Source of the DNA: Monocercomonoides exilis | Lineage: Eukaryota > Preaxostyla > Oxymonadida > Polymastigidae | Direction: 5' to 3' | Length of the DNA stretch: 64,000 nt | Assembly (NCBI GenBank): GCA_001643675.2 | Contig: LSRY02000046.1 | Span: 434,001-498,000 of the forward strand | Part shown: piece after piece, positions 23,144-33,986 of the stretch | Layout: the number at the start of each line of letters is the position of its first letter | Numbering within the stretch: position 1 is the stretch's first letter | Position numbers and translations under genes: made by a program | Notes under the pieces: generated by a model | Seen by the model: the letters and a program-made list of their open reading frames with translations, nothing else | What the model was told of the DNA's origin: nothing | Databases searched by the model: none

Positions 23144-26010
23144 TCATTCGCTGCACTGGGATGAAACAAAAGAAAAACAAATATTCGAATATATGGTGTG
23201 ATTGAAACTTTTCTTAGATAAATTCATATTATAAATTTGAGCATTATCTTCCACAACAGAACTTGGCGATGCACTCAGCTCACTTTGGTATATTTTCAGA
23301 CACAATTCTTTCAGCTTTGGATCTTCTTCAAATAAAACAGTTAAAATTTGTATTTCAAACCATCGCTTTATCCTATTGCTCCAATCTGACGTGATGCAAG
23401 AAGAAAAATTGAGGCACATTTCGTCTTCTTTGTCAGTCGAACATGGTGAGATGATATCGAAAACTTTGCTTGCAAAAAGCAATTCAACTTCATCATCTTC
23501 CGATTCAATTGCAACATCAATTGATTCGTTCGTATGTGAAAATGATTCAGATGGTTTTGATGATTGTGATATTTAAAGATGATGGAGAAGGCCAAAATGA
23601 TGAGGAAGAACAAGATGAAGACGATGAAGATAATGAAGATGATGAAGATGAAGATGTTGATCTTATGACTGACTCAAAAATATTAGCTGCTTGAAAATCA
23701 GGATCTTTCATATCTTTTTCTACCAATAAAATTCCAAGAGGGTCTTCTTCAAAAATAATTCGGTTCGTTTTAAAATTCCTCTTTTGTCTTTGGTTCTTCT
23801 GGCTGTGGTGCTTCGCCCCTTTCGACTGTATCTGCAATTCGAAGGAGTTTAATGATTTCTGCACAGATGTCATCTAGTTTCTTATCTTTGTTCATATCAT
23901 CAAAGCAATTGAGGAACTGAGACATTGTGAAAAAGCTGATCTGTTCATCTCTAACATATGAATGAAACCTTTCCAAAGCAAGATCGAAACTGTAATTTGA
24001 TAAATAGGAATTATGTGTCATAGAAAAAGGAGAAAAAATATTAATTGTAAAAGGAGAGGAAATATCACAAAGTTAATTTTTATACAAACTGGAAGAAGAA
24101 CAATTGGATAAATTTGATTGCAATGAAGATGAAAAAAAAGAATTTGTTGAGTTCAAAAAATCTGAGTGTGATGAAAAATTCCTTGGTTGTGAAAACGAAA
24201 AAGATCTCATTTGAACTAATCTATTGTCTTCATAAAAATGACCTAATTGAAAAATTGTTTTTTCCGAATTAGAATGCTTACTGATTGAATGGAGAAGATT
24301 TACTGTTCCTCCTTTTGAATCCAACTTTTCTATTACGTGTTTTGCTTCAATAAATGAATCTGTAAATTCATTTCTAATGAACTTTTGCATTCCAACTGGT
24401 GTTAAAATGTATGCCAGTGATATCATTTCACATGTTTTTCCAAATAGAAAATGGTTATGCATCAGAACAAGAATATTGGTGATTGCATTTTGCCAATTTG
24501 AAGATCTGAATCTATGGAAGCATTTGATTCCATGTAAAATTCCAATTGTTTGAAGGGTCATGGGGAAAATTTCACCAAGTTTTGTGTGATCGCTTTCCAA
24601 AAAAAGTTGCAACCTGTGAAAAGGAAATAACAATAAAACCATCAATACTGAATTAAACACTTTATCTGTAGAAAGTGACGAATGTTTTAAAATGGCCACG
24701 CTGTTTTTCCTTATAAATGAGCAAATTGGGTACAAACAAAGCCATCTCGTTTGAACTAATGAAGGAAATTTTTGCTTTTGTAACTTTCTGATTGCCGAAG
24801 AATGGGCAAATTTAGAAAAAAATGTAAGATGGTTCAATATTTGCCTAAGAAAAACAATTTTCGTGAAAGCTTTTGTAATAACAAAATTTAAAAGATGGTT
24901 AGAACCATAAATAAAAAATGTAGCAACTTAAATTTTTGATAGCAAAGATTCTTCATATTCTTCAAGTGATGTTGTGAAGTTTTCCAGAGCTTTTTTCTGA
25001 GGTATTAAACCATCTGAACAGAAACACTTAATACTTGCATGCAATTACTCCAATTCTTTTATTATGATCCAGGCTAATTTTCTATAATGACTAGTAATGA
25101 AACAAGGAGGATAAACTTTCCAAAAAAGGTTGTAGTTTCTAGTGACAGAGGAGCAATTGTGACAACGGTGCATTTTTGTCCTCCAACTATTCCACCATCC
25201 ATCATTCCGCAAATGCATTTTCCAAATAATTCTTTCGCCCTCTTTTCTTTTGCGATTTCTCTTTAAGAAATTATCAAGCTGCTTAATTTCCTTCTTGTAA
25301 AATATAGGAATATTTTTGTAGGATGTTTTCTGGATTTTCTTAAGAAATTATAATAAAGGCAGTTATGAAATAATTAAATTCTTTCGATGATGCAGAAGCT
25401 ATGGAAATGTTGCAGTGACTCACAATTTGCGCAAATAGAAATTCCAAATTAGTGCTTGTGTAGCTAACTGAATAATCAAATTTTTTTTGACAGGATCATC
25501 ACGATTTTTAATCACAGAAGAAAATTGTTTGAAACTTGAAATATTTTGTGTTAATAAAATTGAACAATGATGATTTTTAATTCCAGCATAATTTTTTTTT
25601 CCACTGACACCGCAAACTGCATCTCCTCTTGCATTTGGACAAAGGAATTGTTTGTGATATTCCCTAACTGGCGATCCGCATTCGTTTGATGGGATGAAGG
25701 ATATCCATAATTTTTCGTTAACAACTTCCAACGTTACTTTTGTTAAAAACTCTTTATCTTTAACAGGATGTTTGTAGACTTTGAATAATTTTTATTTCAA
25801 ATCAAAATAAAAGATATTCACAAGCAAACCTGCTCCTTTTTCATTTCGTTCCACCAGAGTGAGATTCAAAAAGGAGCCTCCGAATTTTTTTAATTCATCG
25901 AGTTTTCTCAAATAACTCATTGCCTTACAATAAAAAAAATGTTTTACAAAAAAATGCAACATTAAAAACAATAAAACAATTTTCGAATCTGTTCGTGCAT
26001 CTTGAAACAC
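23144..26010 (-). pseudogene. Decayed hAT-superfamily transposase
   Basis: Read right to left, the pieces follow the order of a hAT transposase. A Cys/His-containing N-terminal part lies at 25731-25420 (FLCPNARGDAVCGVSG). A block near 25250-25080 resembles the DUF659-type catalytic region (GMMDGGIVGGQ then VTIAPLSLETTTFFGKF). The frame ending at 24073 contains the typical FPSLVQTRWLCLYPICSF segment (the conserved TRW), and the last pieces at 24021-23144 hold acidic and helical sequence (FDLALERFHSYVRDE). Several parts can only be joined by frameshifts, not by GT-AG introns, so it is called a pseudogene. A few real introns may exist, for example GTTTGT at about 24088. It sits just inside the right end of the 14.7-kb element. 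Confidence 0.55.
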
Positions 26011-26430
26011 TTTGAATAGTGAATCTTTGTTTTAAATGATGGGCCCTAACATGACTTTTTTGACTGAGACACAAAAAGATTAACAAGTCACAGACTTGGA
26101 AATTCCCTAATTGTTGATCTGGTCATTTTCCATAATTAACGAAATATTCAAATAGATTTTTTCCATGAAGTTATGATTTGAATATATGAAATTTATCAAA
26201 ACTGAAATAGCGAACAAATTCTAAAATTGAAAGTTATATATTCCAAATCAAAAAAAATATAGCTTTGACCTGAAAAAAAGAAAAAGTCAGTCAGAATTGT
26301 AATCATTGTTGTAAAAAGTCAGTAAGTCACAAAGGCTTAGTTTTTTTCATTAATTTTTAGATATGGAGAAGTTTTATAGAAAAAAGGAAAAAAAGCCAAA
26401 AATGATTTATATAAAGGCAAATTGATCAAT
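26011..26430. other. Non-coding, right end of the 14.7-kb element and flank
   Basis: AT-rich. It contains the subterminal motifs AGTCAGTAAGTCAC and the inverted end at 26325-26339; no gene is seen. Confidence 0.5.
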
Positions 26431-27001
26431 GGGCAATTCTATTTCCAGTTCTTCACGGAAAGCACATGAGGTTAGCGCTGCTTCCGCTTTGATTTCCGAA
26501 GAAAACGCATCTTTTTCACTTATTCATTTCCCTTCTTTTTGAAGCACTTTGCCATGCAAACTGAACATGCCGTTTTGGCTATTAGAATGAAAGCGGGCTC
26601 TGATGATGAGACAGAAGATGGAATCCAAAAATCGCAGATTGCGCATAAGATTTTGAGTTTGCTCGCCTTCCCTTTTGATTTAACTGTTGTGAAATTTGGA
26701 ATTTTTTAATCATTTTTCAGAATTGTTTTCTGAGCTTGAAAGCTTCAATGGGAAAGAGCAGAAGGAGAAAATCCTTGAAATAAATGGTTTTGTAGAAAAT
26801 ATGAATGAAAAAAAATTAAAATCTGTTTTCAACAAAAGTTTGTTCGACAAAATTTACGAAATGATTGAAAAAAAGAAAATGACAATTGAAAATTCAGTTT
26901 TGATGTTGAAGCACGTTGGGTATTGCAAAGAGATGGAAATTGCATGGAGCTTAAGCTTTGAAGAATCTCAATTGAGCAAAAGAGTTGGGAAGATGATGGT
27001 T

Positions 27002-28082
27002 TGTGAGTCACAACTTTAAGTAACATTCAGAAACTCGTTTTTTTCGGATTTTTTGTAATAGAATGATTTAATATCTAAAATTAAAACATGCTAGAGGTGA
27101 AATTTCCATTTTTAGTATATTTTTATTTCAATGAAAAAAATCAATTTTTCGAAAATATTACGGTTATGATCAAACTAATTTCTAATAATTTGAAATGAAA
27201 TCAACTTTTCTGAAGGATTATTAAATTTTTTTATATGATTAAAAGCTTTCTTTTTTAATTTTATAAAAAGAAAATAACAAAAGTTCTCAATTCATTAAAA
27301 TATTTATTATTTTCATCTTTCGTCTTGCGCAATCATTGAAACATAAGTTTTTTTTTGTGTTAAAAATTGATTTTTCGATTATAACCCTAACCATATGGGT
27401 CATTCTTTTTGAAAAGTCGCAAATGTTTAATATTCAAATAAATCAAAAATTTCATATCTTGATCAAATTTCGGTTCCCGCTCATGAAACTTTACCAAAGC
27501 GGAGGATATAATTTGACAACGCTATTTAACACATTCCTGTGAAGTTGTATGAGCGGGAACCGAAATTTGATCAAGATATGAAATTTTTGATTTATTTGAA
27601 TATTAAACATTTGTGACTTTTCAAAAAGAATCACCCATATTTATAAAATATAGAAAACAAAAATTAAACGCAAACTCAAAACCTAATATTTCGATTCGAG
27701 AGAAAACCCTAATGCAGAACGAAACACTCCAAATTCATTTTCACGAAATTTTAATTCTTAAAAACTCACAAAACAATCATATAAGAACTTCAAATATTTT
27801 TAATTCACTTCATATGAATCGAAAGATTTTTTCTAACAAATTAATTTGTTCCAAACAATAAAATTTCCAAAAATCGTTCAATTTTCAAACAAAAAATTTC
27901 AAAATTACTTTTGATCATAACCATAATATTTTCGAAAAATTGATTTTTTTCATTGAAATAAAAATATACTAAAAATGGAAATTTCACCTCTAGCATGTTT
28001 TAATTTTAGATATTAAATCATTCTATTACAAAAAATCCGAAAAAAACGAGTTTCTGAATGTTACTTAAAGTTGTGATTAACC
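27002..28082. mobile_element. Non-autonomous element with about 170-bp inverted ends and 8-bp target duplication
   Basis: TGATGGTT occurs at 26994-27001 and again at 28083-28090. Between them, the first and last about 170 bp are inverted copies differing at only a few positions (shared TCACAACTTTAAGTAACATT, and CATGCTAGAGGTGAAATTTC further in). The host frame, compared with its intact paralogue, is interrupted exactly here, which proves insertion. There is no coding region. The 8-bp duplication fits hAT-type (or P/Merlin-type) mobilisation. Nested inside is the MITE at 27396-27637. Confidence 0.85.
27396..27637. mobile_element. Palindromic MITE, 242 bp, nested
   Basis: Begins TGGGTCATTCTTTTTGAAAA and ends with its inverse, with TA on each side (27394-27395 and 27638-27639). 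The arms are complementary over about 90 bp (both include TCGGTTCCCGCTCA). It lies inside the 27002-28082 element, so it inserted later. Confidence 0.82.
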
Positions 28083-28384
28083 TGATGGTTGTTGAAAATG
28101 AAAAGAAAGATGGAAAGAATGAAAGTTTACTAATTGAACATTGTGAATGCTATATTTTGGTTAACTACACATTTTCGAAGAAAATGTGTTCAATTTGTTA
28201 GCCTCATCTTCTGAAAGTTGCATTGAAAAAAGAGGAAAATGAGGAAACGCAAAAGAAAGTGGAAATAACTTTGATGACACTGAACAATATTGGGTTCATT
28301 AAGGCATGATTTGTTCATTGATTGATTTATAGAATTGCTTTGTTCTTTCGTTGATCTATATGGCGAAATGTTTTGAAAAAAAAA

Positions 28385-29172
28385 TGTATTTGAATGAAAT
28401 CAAAGAGATAATCCAATATCATCAGGAGCATCACAATCTGACTCACATCACCTATCAGTCTGCTTGGCAGTTTTTGATTTATAGAGTGATAAAAGACGAT
28501 AGCTTAGAAGGAATGATTGTGGATGCAATGCATTTTGTGAGAGAAGCAAGAAAAGAATTGGAAGAGCTTGCAAAAAGTGTGGATTGGAAGAGAAAAAAAG
28601 TGGGAAATGGAGAAAAAGAGTTGAAAGAATTGCTTATTATCGAGAGATGGCTCAATGCGATTTATGATCACTTATGCTTTTGCACATCGTGGAGTGAAGA
28701 ATTTGTTGATCTAATTAGCAGAATTGTTCAAGTATTTCGAGCATCAAGAGATAATTACATAGAAATTCATACAAAGTGCATTTATTCTTTCAGAGATGCA
28801 GCAGGTTATAGAAATGTTAAAATTGATGGATTGCTGAGAGGAAGTGCTGTTGGTGCTGTTTTGGAGGAGATTCAGCAGCCAACAATAAATCACGATTTGA
28901 TGTGGAATTGTTTGGTTTTCTTTTTGAATATTTCAGACAGATTGAAAGAAGAAGAGGAGGACGAAAAGGAAGAAGAGGAAAGTAAAATGATGAAAATGGA
29001 GATATATGAATGGATGGAAGAAGAAGGATATGAAAATTGCATTGAGAGTTTTCATAAAATCTTTGACTTTTTGAAGGAACAATTTCATGATGAATTATCG
29101 TTGAATATTTCTGATTATTTTGTGAATGCTTAAGAAAATGAATTGAATTTTGCTTCTCTGAATTTCAATTTT
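28385..29172 (+). repeat. 788-bp inverted duplicate, right copy
   Basis: Matches 7681-8468 on the opposite strand without a visible difference. Limits: starts TGTATTTGAATGAAATC and ends AATTTCAATTTT. Flanking sequence is unrelated on both sides. Confidence 0.9.
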
Positions 29173-29288
29173 TTTTAATTTTTATTAAAGTTCCATTTCA
29201 TTTATCAGCTAAAAGTTATTAATAGATTTTTTCACAGGAAAAACATTTTCTATGGATTGTCAAATTTTTCTGTTTATGATGGAAACGT

Positions 29289-30230
29289 TTGAGAAGTTTC
29301 TTCAAATTCTGTTTCTTCGATGGCAACACTGCCGAAAACGGCAGAGGAAATGATGTGTTCTTCAATGGCAGCATCATCATTCAATCCCCATTTGAAAATT
29401 GTGGATCAACAACCCAAACAAAAAGAGTGTGGAATAATGGACAAGCAGACAATGAAACTTTCAATGACTGGATCCCTCTCATCGCCCAGAAGAAAATCGT
29501 TTCTAACAGCGGAACTGATGTCGATGCCTGTGGCAGACCCCAACAGACCCCATGCGCCACCATCAAGTATGCCCTCAACGGCTTCATTTCCCTCCTCCAA
29601 GACGCTTCCCTCACCCTCCTCACTTCAACATTTGTTCCAACTCAAACACTCACCTTCAGCGCGGTTGATACCAAAATCACTGGAAATGGCACAGATGCCA
29701 CCACCATCGCCTCCAGTAACATTCACCAATTATCAAACTCATATTCGCAGTCATCACAATCAACATCATCATTTTCATCGTCATCCTCATCAATATCAAC
29801 ATCTTCTTCACCAGATCCATCTGCCTCGTCTGCCCTCTTCCAACAGACCCAGGGCTCCCTTACAGTCTCTGCCCTCGCCATCACCCACAACTCCTCAAAT
29901 CAAATCACCCCCATCCTCTTCCACCTCTCCGATAACTCCCCTTCCCTCAACCTCAACACAACCACCATCACCGGAACAACCCCATCTTCATCATCAATCA
30001 CAACCCCCCTCTTCTTCCTCACTGCTGGCTCCATCGCCCTCAACCACACAGCAATCACCAGTTTCCCCCTCAACAGCCAAAGCATCTTCCACCTCGCCTC
30101 CCTCACAGCTCCCCTCACCCTCAACTCCTCCAACATCACCCACATCACCTCCACTGCCTCCCCCACCAGCTGTGTCCTCTCCTCTGCCACCTCCCCTGAC
30201 CTCTCCATTTCCCCACAAACTGCACCATGA
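29289..30230 (+). pseudogene. Internal fragment of a right-handed beta-helix surface protein
   Basis: The open frame of 313 residues lacks a signal peptide at its start. It begins inside family sequence (DGNTAENGRGNDVFFNGS), then NNGQADNETFNDWIPL and the hallmark SNSGTDVDACGRPQQTPCAT at residues about 72-91. Repeated beta-rungs rich in Ser/Thr/Asn follow (GSLTVSALAITHNSS; SIALNHTAITSFPLNSQS). The frame stops at 30230 and continues the theme in other frames to about 30350. No membrane span or tail follows. In intact oxymonad relatives these modules form the outer part of large anchored proteins, so this is a truncated gene piece. Confidence 0.6.
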
Positions 30231-30350
30231 CCAACATCAACTCAGCTCCAAAACACCAACAGACTGCCTCCAATAGATAATGAATATCATTCACCTCTTA
30301 TGCCATTGTCAATACATTTTCGGTGAGCAGAATCTATTTCAGAGAGTGCA

Positions 30351-31158
30351 GCGTGAACGAATGAAAGAGAAGAACTTTAGAAATTGAGGAGAATGTATAA
30401 TTTGAGAATGGGAAACGTTCATGAAAATAGATGAATTGTGTAATAAAAAAATATTTCAAAATAAAATTTTGTTTTAAGATTTTTGTGGGTTATTTTGAGT
30501 TAATTCACTTATTTCAAAATAACCAAGTTTTATTCAGTGAGACCGTCTAATTTTGAGTTTTCAGAACAACAATGATTTTTTTGCAACTTTTTGATGGAAT
30601 GAAAAATGTCAAACTTTCAAATTTCATTATCCAAATAATGAATAAGCACCATATTTGTGAAATCAATGCTTTAAATCAAATAAATCCTATTATAAAATCT
30701 GAAAGCAATATCAATTCGAATCAAATTACATGAGAATTTTTAATTATTGCAAAGATGGATACATGACAGTTTATTATGATTCAAAGCAAAAACCTTACAA
30801 GAAACAATGAAATTCCCAAAAAGCACAGATTTTTTTTTGTTTATTCACCAATAAAATAAGACAAATGATCAAATGAAATCAACAGCTCAATTTTTTTTTC
30901 AATTCATAAAGATGAAAGCGAGTTTTGATTGCAACGGGTGTAAAAGAAACAAATCTATTATGGTTTAATGAAAAATTAACTGTGCTTGGACTTTTCTTTA
31001 TAATTAGAATGGATTCGATATAAATTTTCAATTACCGCATTACTTAAAACTTTAACGAGATGACCTATTTGAAAAAACAAAGAGTTGTGTGGGTAAATGC
31101 ATTGATCTGTATGCAATGTTTGATAATTTGGTTATCTATAATTTTTTAAAAAATAATT
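30351..31158. other. AT-rich intergenic, nothing recognised
   Basis: No open frame or repeat of note on either strand. Confidence 0.6.
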
Positions 31159-31217
31159 TTATTTATTTTCAGATTGGAAAACTTGATTCATTGGAGATGA
31201 AAATGGAGAAGGGGAGA

Positions 31218-32394
31218 GTGCGTGTGTGTTTGATTGCACTTTCACTTCATGTTCACTAACAAGCACTGGATGTGGAGGCATATATTGCCAAATACTCCAA
31301 TCACACAATTCAAAATGAGGAGCATTCAATTCATTTCGTGCTCGGCAGTGTCGTGTGGCGGAGAATTGTGTTTCAATCCAAGCCAATCAACACCTCCAAG
31401 CAACAACCTTTATTGTTCTTCTTTTTCCACGATTGCAGTTGCAACGCTTCCCTCCATATGGCCACGATGTGTATTTTGAAGATCGATACAATCTGTTCTC
31501 ATCGAATAACCCGTTCTACGAATCGTACACAACGAATAGCGATGCAAACAGACTATGCCATGCTTATTATTCAGGCGGTTGGAATTATCAGTATACAGAA
31601 AAGAAGGATTGGCTGAAGGAAGGGATGAAGGATCGGTATGTTGGGGTGGGTGGAAGTGACACGAGCAATCTGTGTGGAACGAGCGAGACAACGCCTTGCC
31701 TCCGGTGGGGCATGCAGTGGAGTCGAGCAGGACACAGACAAGATTGATTGTCATCCCAATGGAAGGAGATCACAAAAGCGAAGAAACAACAATTGAGATT
31801 AAATCAATAAAGGTTTCAGTCATTGGTGCAGGCAAAGAGAAGAGTTCAATTGGAACAGGAGCACTTTCTTCAGCAGAGACTCTGTTCAGTGTGACAACAG
31901 GTCACCTTGGTTTATTGCACATGAAGGTTGACTGCAACTCAAATGCAAATCCTTCTTCGCCGAGTGTGGTTGTGGTGTCTGATGGAGGTGGTTCGCTCTC
32001 GTTGGAGGATGTTGTGATCACCACCAGTGTTTCTTCAGGAGACTATGTGATGTCTTCGTCAGTGTTTGTAGTGCAGTTGTCGCAGCTATCAATGGTTGGT
32101 GTGGAGATCATATTAAAGAATATTTCAAAATCATTGTTCTCTGAGCTTGATCTTTCTTTTTCATTCTCTTCATCTGTATTGTTCTTATCGTTGATAATAT
32201 TGGGAGATAGCGTGCTGGAGAATGTTAAGGCGAAGAATGTGAAGCCTATGGGCGGAGATGGGGTGGTTGCAGCAAAGGCAGTGGAAGCAGGAAAGTCATT
32301 TGCAATGCGGAGCACAAGAACAAAGGAGGGGCAGAATTTATGTGCATTGGAGAGAGGCGATTCTGCTATAAATTTTTGTCTTTTTAATTTTTGA
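31218..32394 (+). pseudogene. Second frameshifted beta-helix surface-protein fragment
   Basis: A frame ending near 31747 contains GHDVYFEDRYNLF, then KKDWLKEGMKDRYVGVG and GGSDTSNLCGTSETTPC, matching module for module the fragment at 29289-30230 (RGNDVFF, then the CG....PC hallmark). Just after TTPC the protein continues in another frame (31735-32394) with beta-rungs such as VSVIGAGKEKSSIGTGALSS and GGSLSLEDVVITTSVSSGDY. The hallmark sequence and the following rungs cannot be in one frame without a shift near 31710-31750. No anchor follows. Pseudogene. Confidence 0.58.
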
Positions 32395-33360
32395 TGTTAT
32401 TTGATTTGAATAGAGAAAGAAATAGACCACAAAAAATTCTTTTTTTTCTGATTTGAAGTAACTCAATTGATCAACTAAAAACTGTGAAAATCTCTACTGT
32501 TATACTCGATAATTTTTTGTTAACGCATGGAGCAGAACTATTTTGTTAAATTTTTTTTATTTAAAATTAAATAGAAGAAAGAAATTTTATGGTACTACAT
32601 TATTAATCAAAAATGAGGCTTTATTAAGAAATATATTTATGATCTTCAAAAATTTTTTGTTAAACAGAATAACATATAACAATGAAATCAATTTTTACTT
32701 AAAAATTTTATTTTCACGGTATATATATGAATAATATTAGAAAGAATAAATGTCAAAAATACTCTCAAAAAATAAGCAACCATGAAATGAAAAATTATTT
32801 TATAAAGCGCAGCAATATTTCAATATTGATTACATATCAAAATAAACGTAGTTATTCAAAGGACTGATGTTGAAATAAAGAAAATTAAAAAGAAGGCAAA
32901 TTCTTTCCAATAAACGAGTAAACAGTTTTTAATTTCATTGTTTCGAATGAAACTGCAAAAAACAAATTTTTTACCTCATGCATGTTTCTTTTGATGCTTT
33001 TCAAAACGATGAAAATGACTAAATAATTAAAAAATAATTTGTTATGTGATACTGAAGATCAACTATTGTGTTTTTGTGTCAGAATACAGACAACAAAAAA
33101 ATTAAACAACCAAAAAAGAGAATGACAAATAATTGCAACAAGACAGAAAAAATAATAAAAGTTTTTATGTGTATAATCAATAAGACTGACTTTTTTTCAA
33201 AAGAATTAGTAAAACTCAAAAAACCATCGAAAAACTCGAAATTTGTGGGTTATTGCAAAATAACTTGATTATATCAAAATTGGCATATTCACAAATAAAG
33301 GGGCAGATTTTATCTTACAAAGTATTTTTATTATTTTTTTGTGTTAAAACTCAAAAATAA
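32395..33360. other. AT-rich intergenic, nothing recognised
   Basis: Over 75 percent A/T by eye. Short frames (32543-32734, 33068-33268) are composition artefacts. Confidence 0.55.
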
Positions 33361-33384
33361 ACATTGCAAAAATAGATTGGTTTA

Positions 33385-33492
33385 GGTTTTAGGGTTAGCG
33401 TTTCAGATCTTGGGTTTAGGGTTATGTTCCCGCTCTTCTATTTAGGGTTAGCACTCAAATAAACTTGATCTTTTTTGGATTTTTAGGGTTAA
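33385..33492 (+). repeat. Degenerate interstitial telomere-like repeats (TTTAGGGTTA)
   Basis: At least four TTAGGGTT cores (near 33390, 33414, 33441 and 33484) lie within about 100 bp, spaced irregularly. One spacer contains TTCCCGCTC, also found in the MITE arms. Single inverse cores occur at 27384 and 27711. Confidence 0.6.
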
Positions 33493-33591
33493 AGTTAAGC
33501 CAGGTTTAAGTTGAGTCAAAATGAAATGAAAGAACTTAAACGTTGTGTTATTGTCAATAGCAATTGTTTTTATCAACCTCTTTTTATCAAG

Positions 33592-33847
33592 TGGGTTATA
33601 ATTTTTGAAAAGTCGCAACTGTTTAATATCTGGGTTAAATAAAAATATTCGTAATTAGATCATTTTTTTTCAATTTATTCATCAAACTATTTTAATATGC
33701 AAATATAAAAATTCAAACCTATTTGATGAAAGAACATTTTCATGGCAGAGAAGCTTGATGAATTTCTTGCAAAAAATGATCTAATTATGAATATTTTTAT
33801 TTAACCCAGATATTAAACAGTTGCGACTTTTCAAAAATTATAACCCA
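33592..33847. mobile_element. MITE related to the TGGGTCATTC family, 256 bp
   Basis: Begins TGGGTTATAATTTTTGAAAA and ends with its inverse; both arms contain GTCGCAACTGTTTAATATCTGGG or its inverse over about 80 bp. The interior is unrelated to the other copies. AG lies on both sides, so the duplication differs from TA or is degraded. Confidence 0.78.
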
Positions 33848-33986
33848 AGTACTAAAACAAAAAAGTCAAAGATAAAACGTTTTGATTCATTCACGATGAA
33901 TTAAATCAAAAGTGGGACAAGGGGATCACAAAAAAATTACCAAATAATGTATTCTTTCGATCTATTTTTTCTATCTTATTCTGAAA

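Larger units (their letters stand above)
11657..26339. mobile_element. Putative 14.7-kb hAT-type element with inverted ends and 8-bp-like target duplication
   Basis: The left end TAAGCCTTTGTGACT (11657-11671) is matched perfectly in inverse at 26325-26339. The left flank is a G followed by eight T (11648-11656) and the right flank a G followed by seven T (26340-26347), consistent with an 8-bp duplication that slipped in the T-run. Just inside both ends are short motifs of the type AAGTCAGT/AGTAAGTCA, like subterminal transposase sites. The right end carries a decayed hAT-type transposase gene (23144-26010). The interior holds broken copies of other genes and nested elements. hAT transposons are known for 8-bp duplications and short inverted ends. 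That the two ends belong to one insertion is inference. Confidence 0.5.
26431..29133 (+). pseudogene. Broken paralogue of the helical protein, split by a transposon
   Basis: An open frame at 26696-27019 matches exon 2 of the intact gene at 9034-8541 (for example ELFSELESFNGKEQKEKI and KSLFDKIYEMIEKKKMTIEN). It begins after an acceptor TTTTTCAG, as does its partner. At 27002 the frame is cut by a 1,081-bp element; it resumes at 28085 (MVVENEKKDGKNESLLIEHC) and soon meets an in-frame TAG (after KKMCSIC). The last exon, 28385-29133, is fully open and appears identical to that of the intact gene. Upstream, 26431-26690 holds coding-like pieces including MGNSISSSSRKAHEV and AMQTEHAVLAIRMKAGSDDE in different frames. 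The locus cannot make the full protein; a 260-residue protein from the Met at 28351 is conceivable. Confidence 0.65.

Noticed and set aside
27336-27861. Short frames within the 27-28 kb transposon
   Set aside because: They lie in palindromic MITE arms and AT-rich filler; open only by composition.
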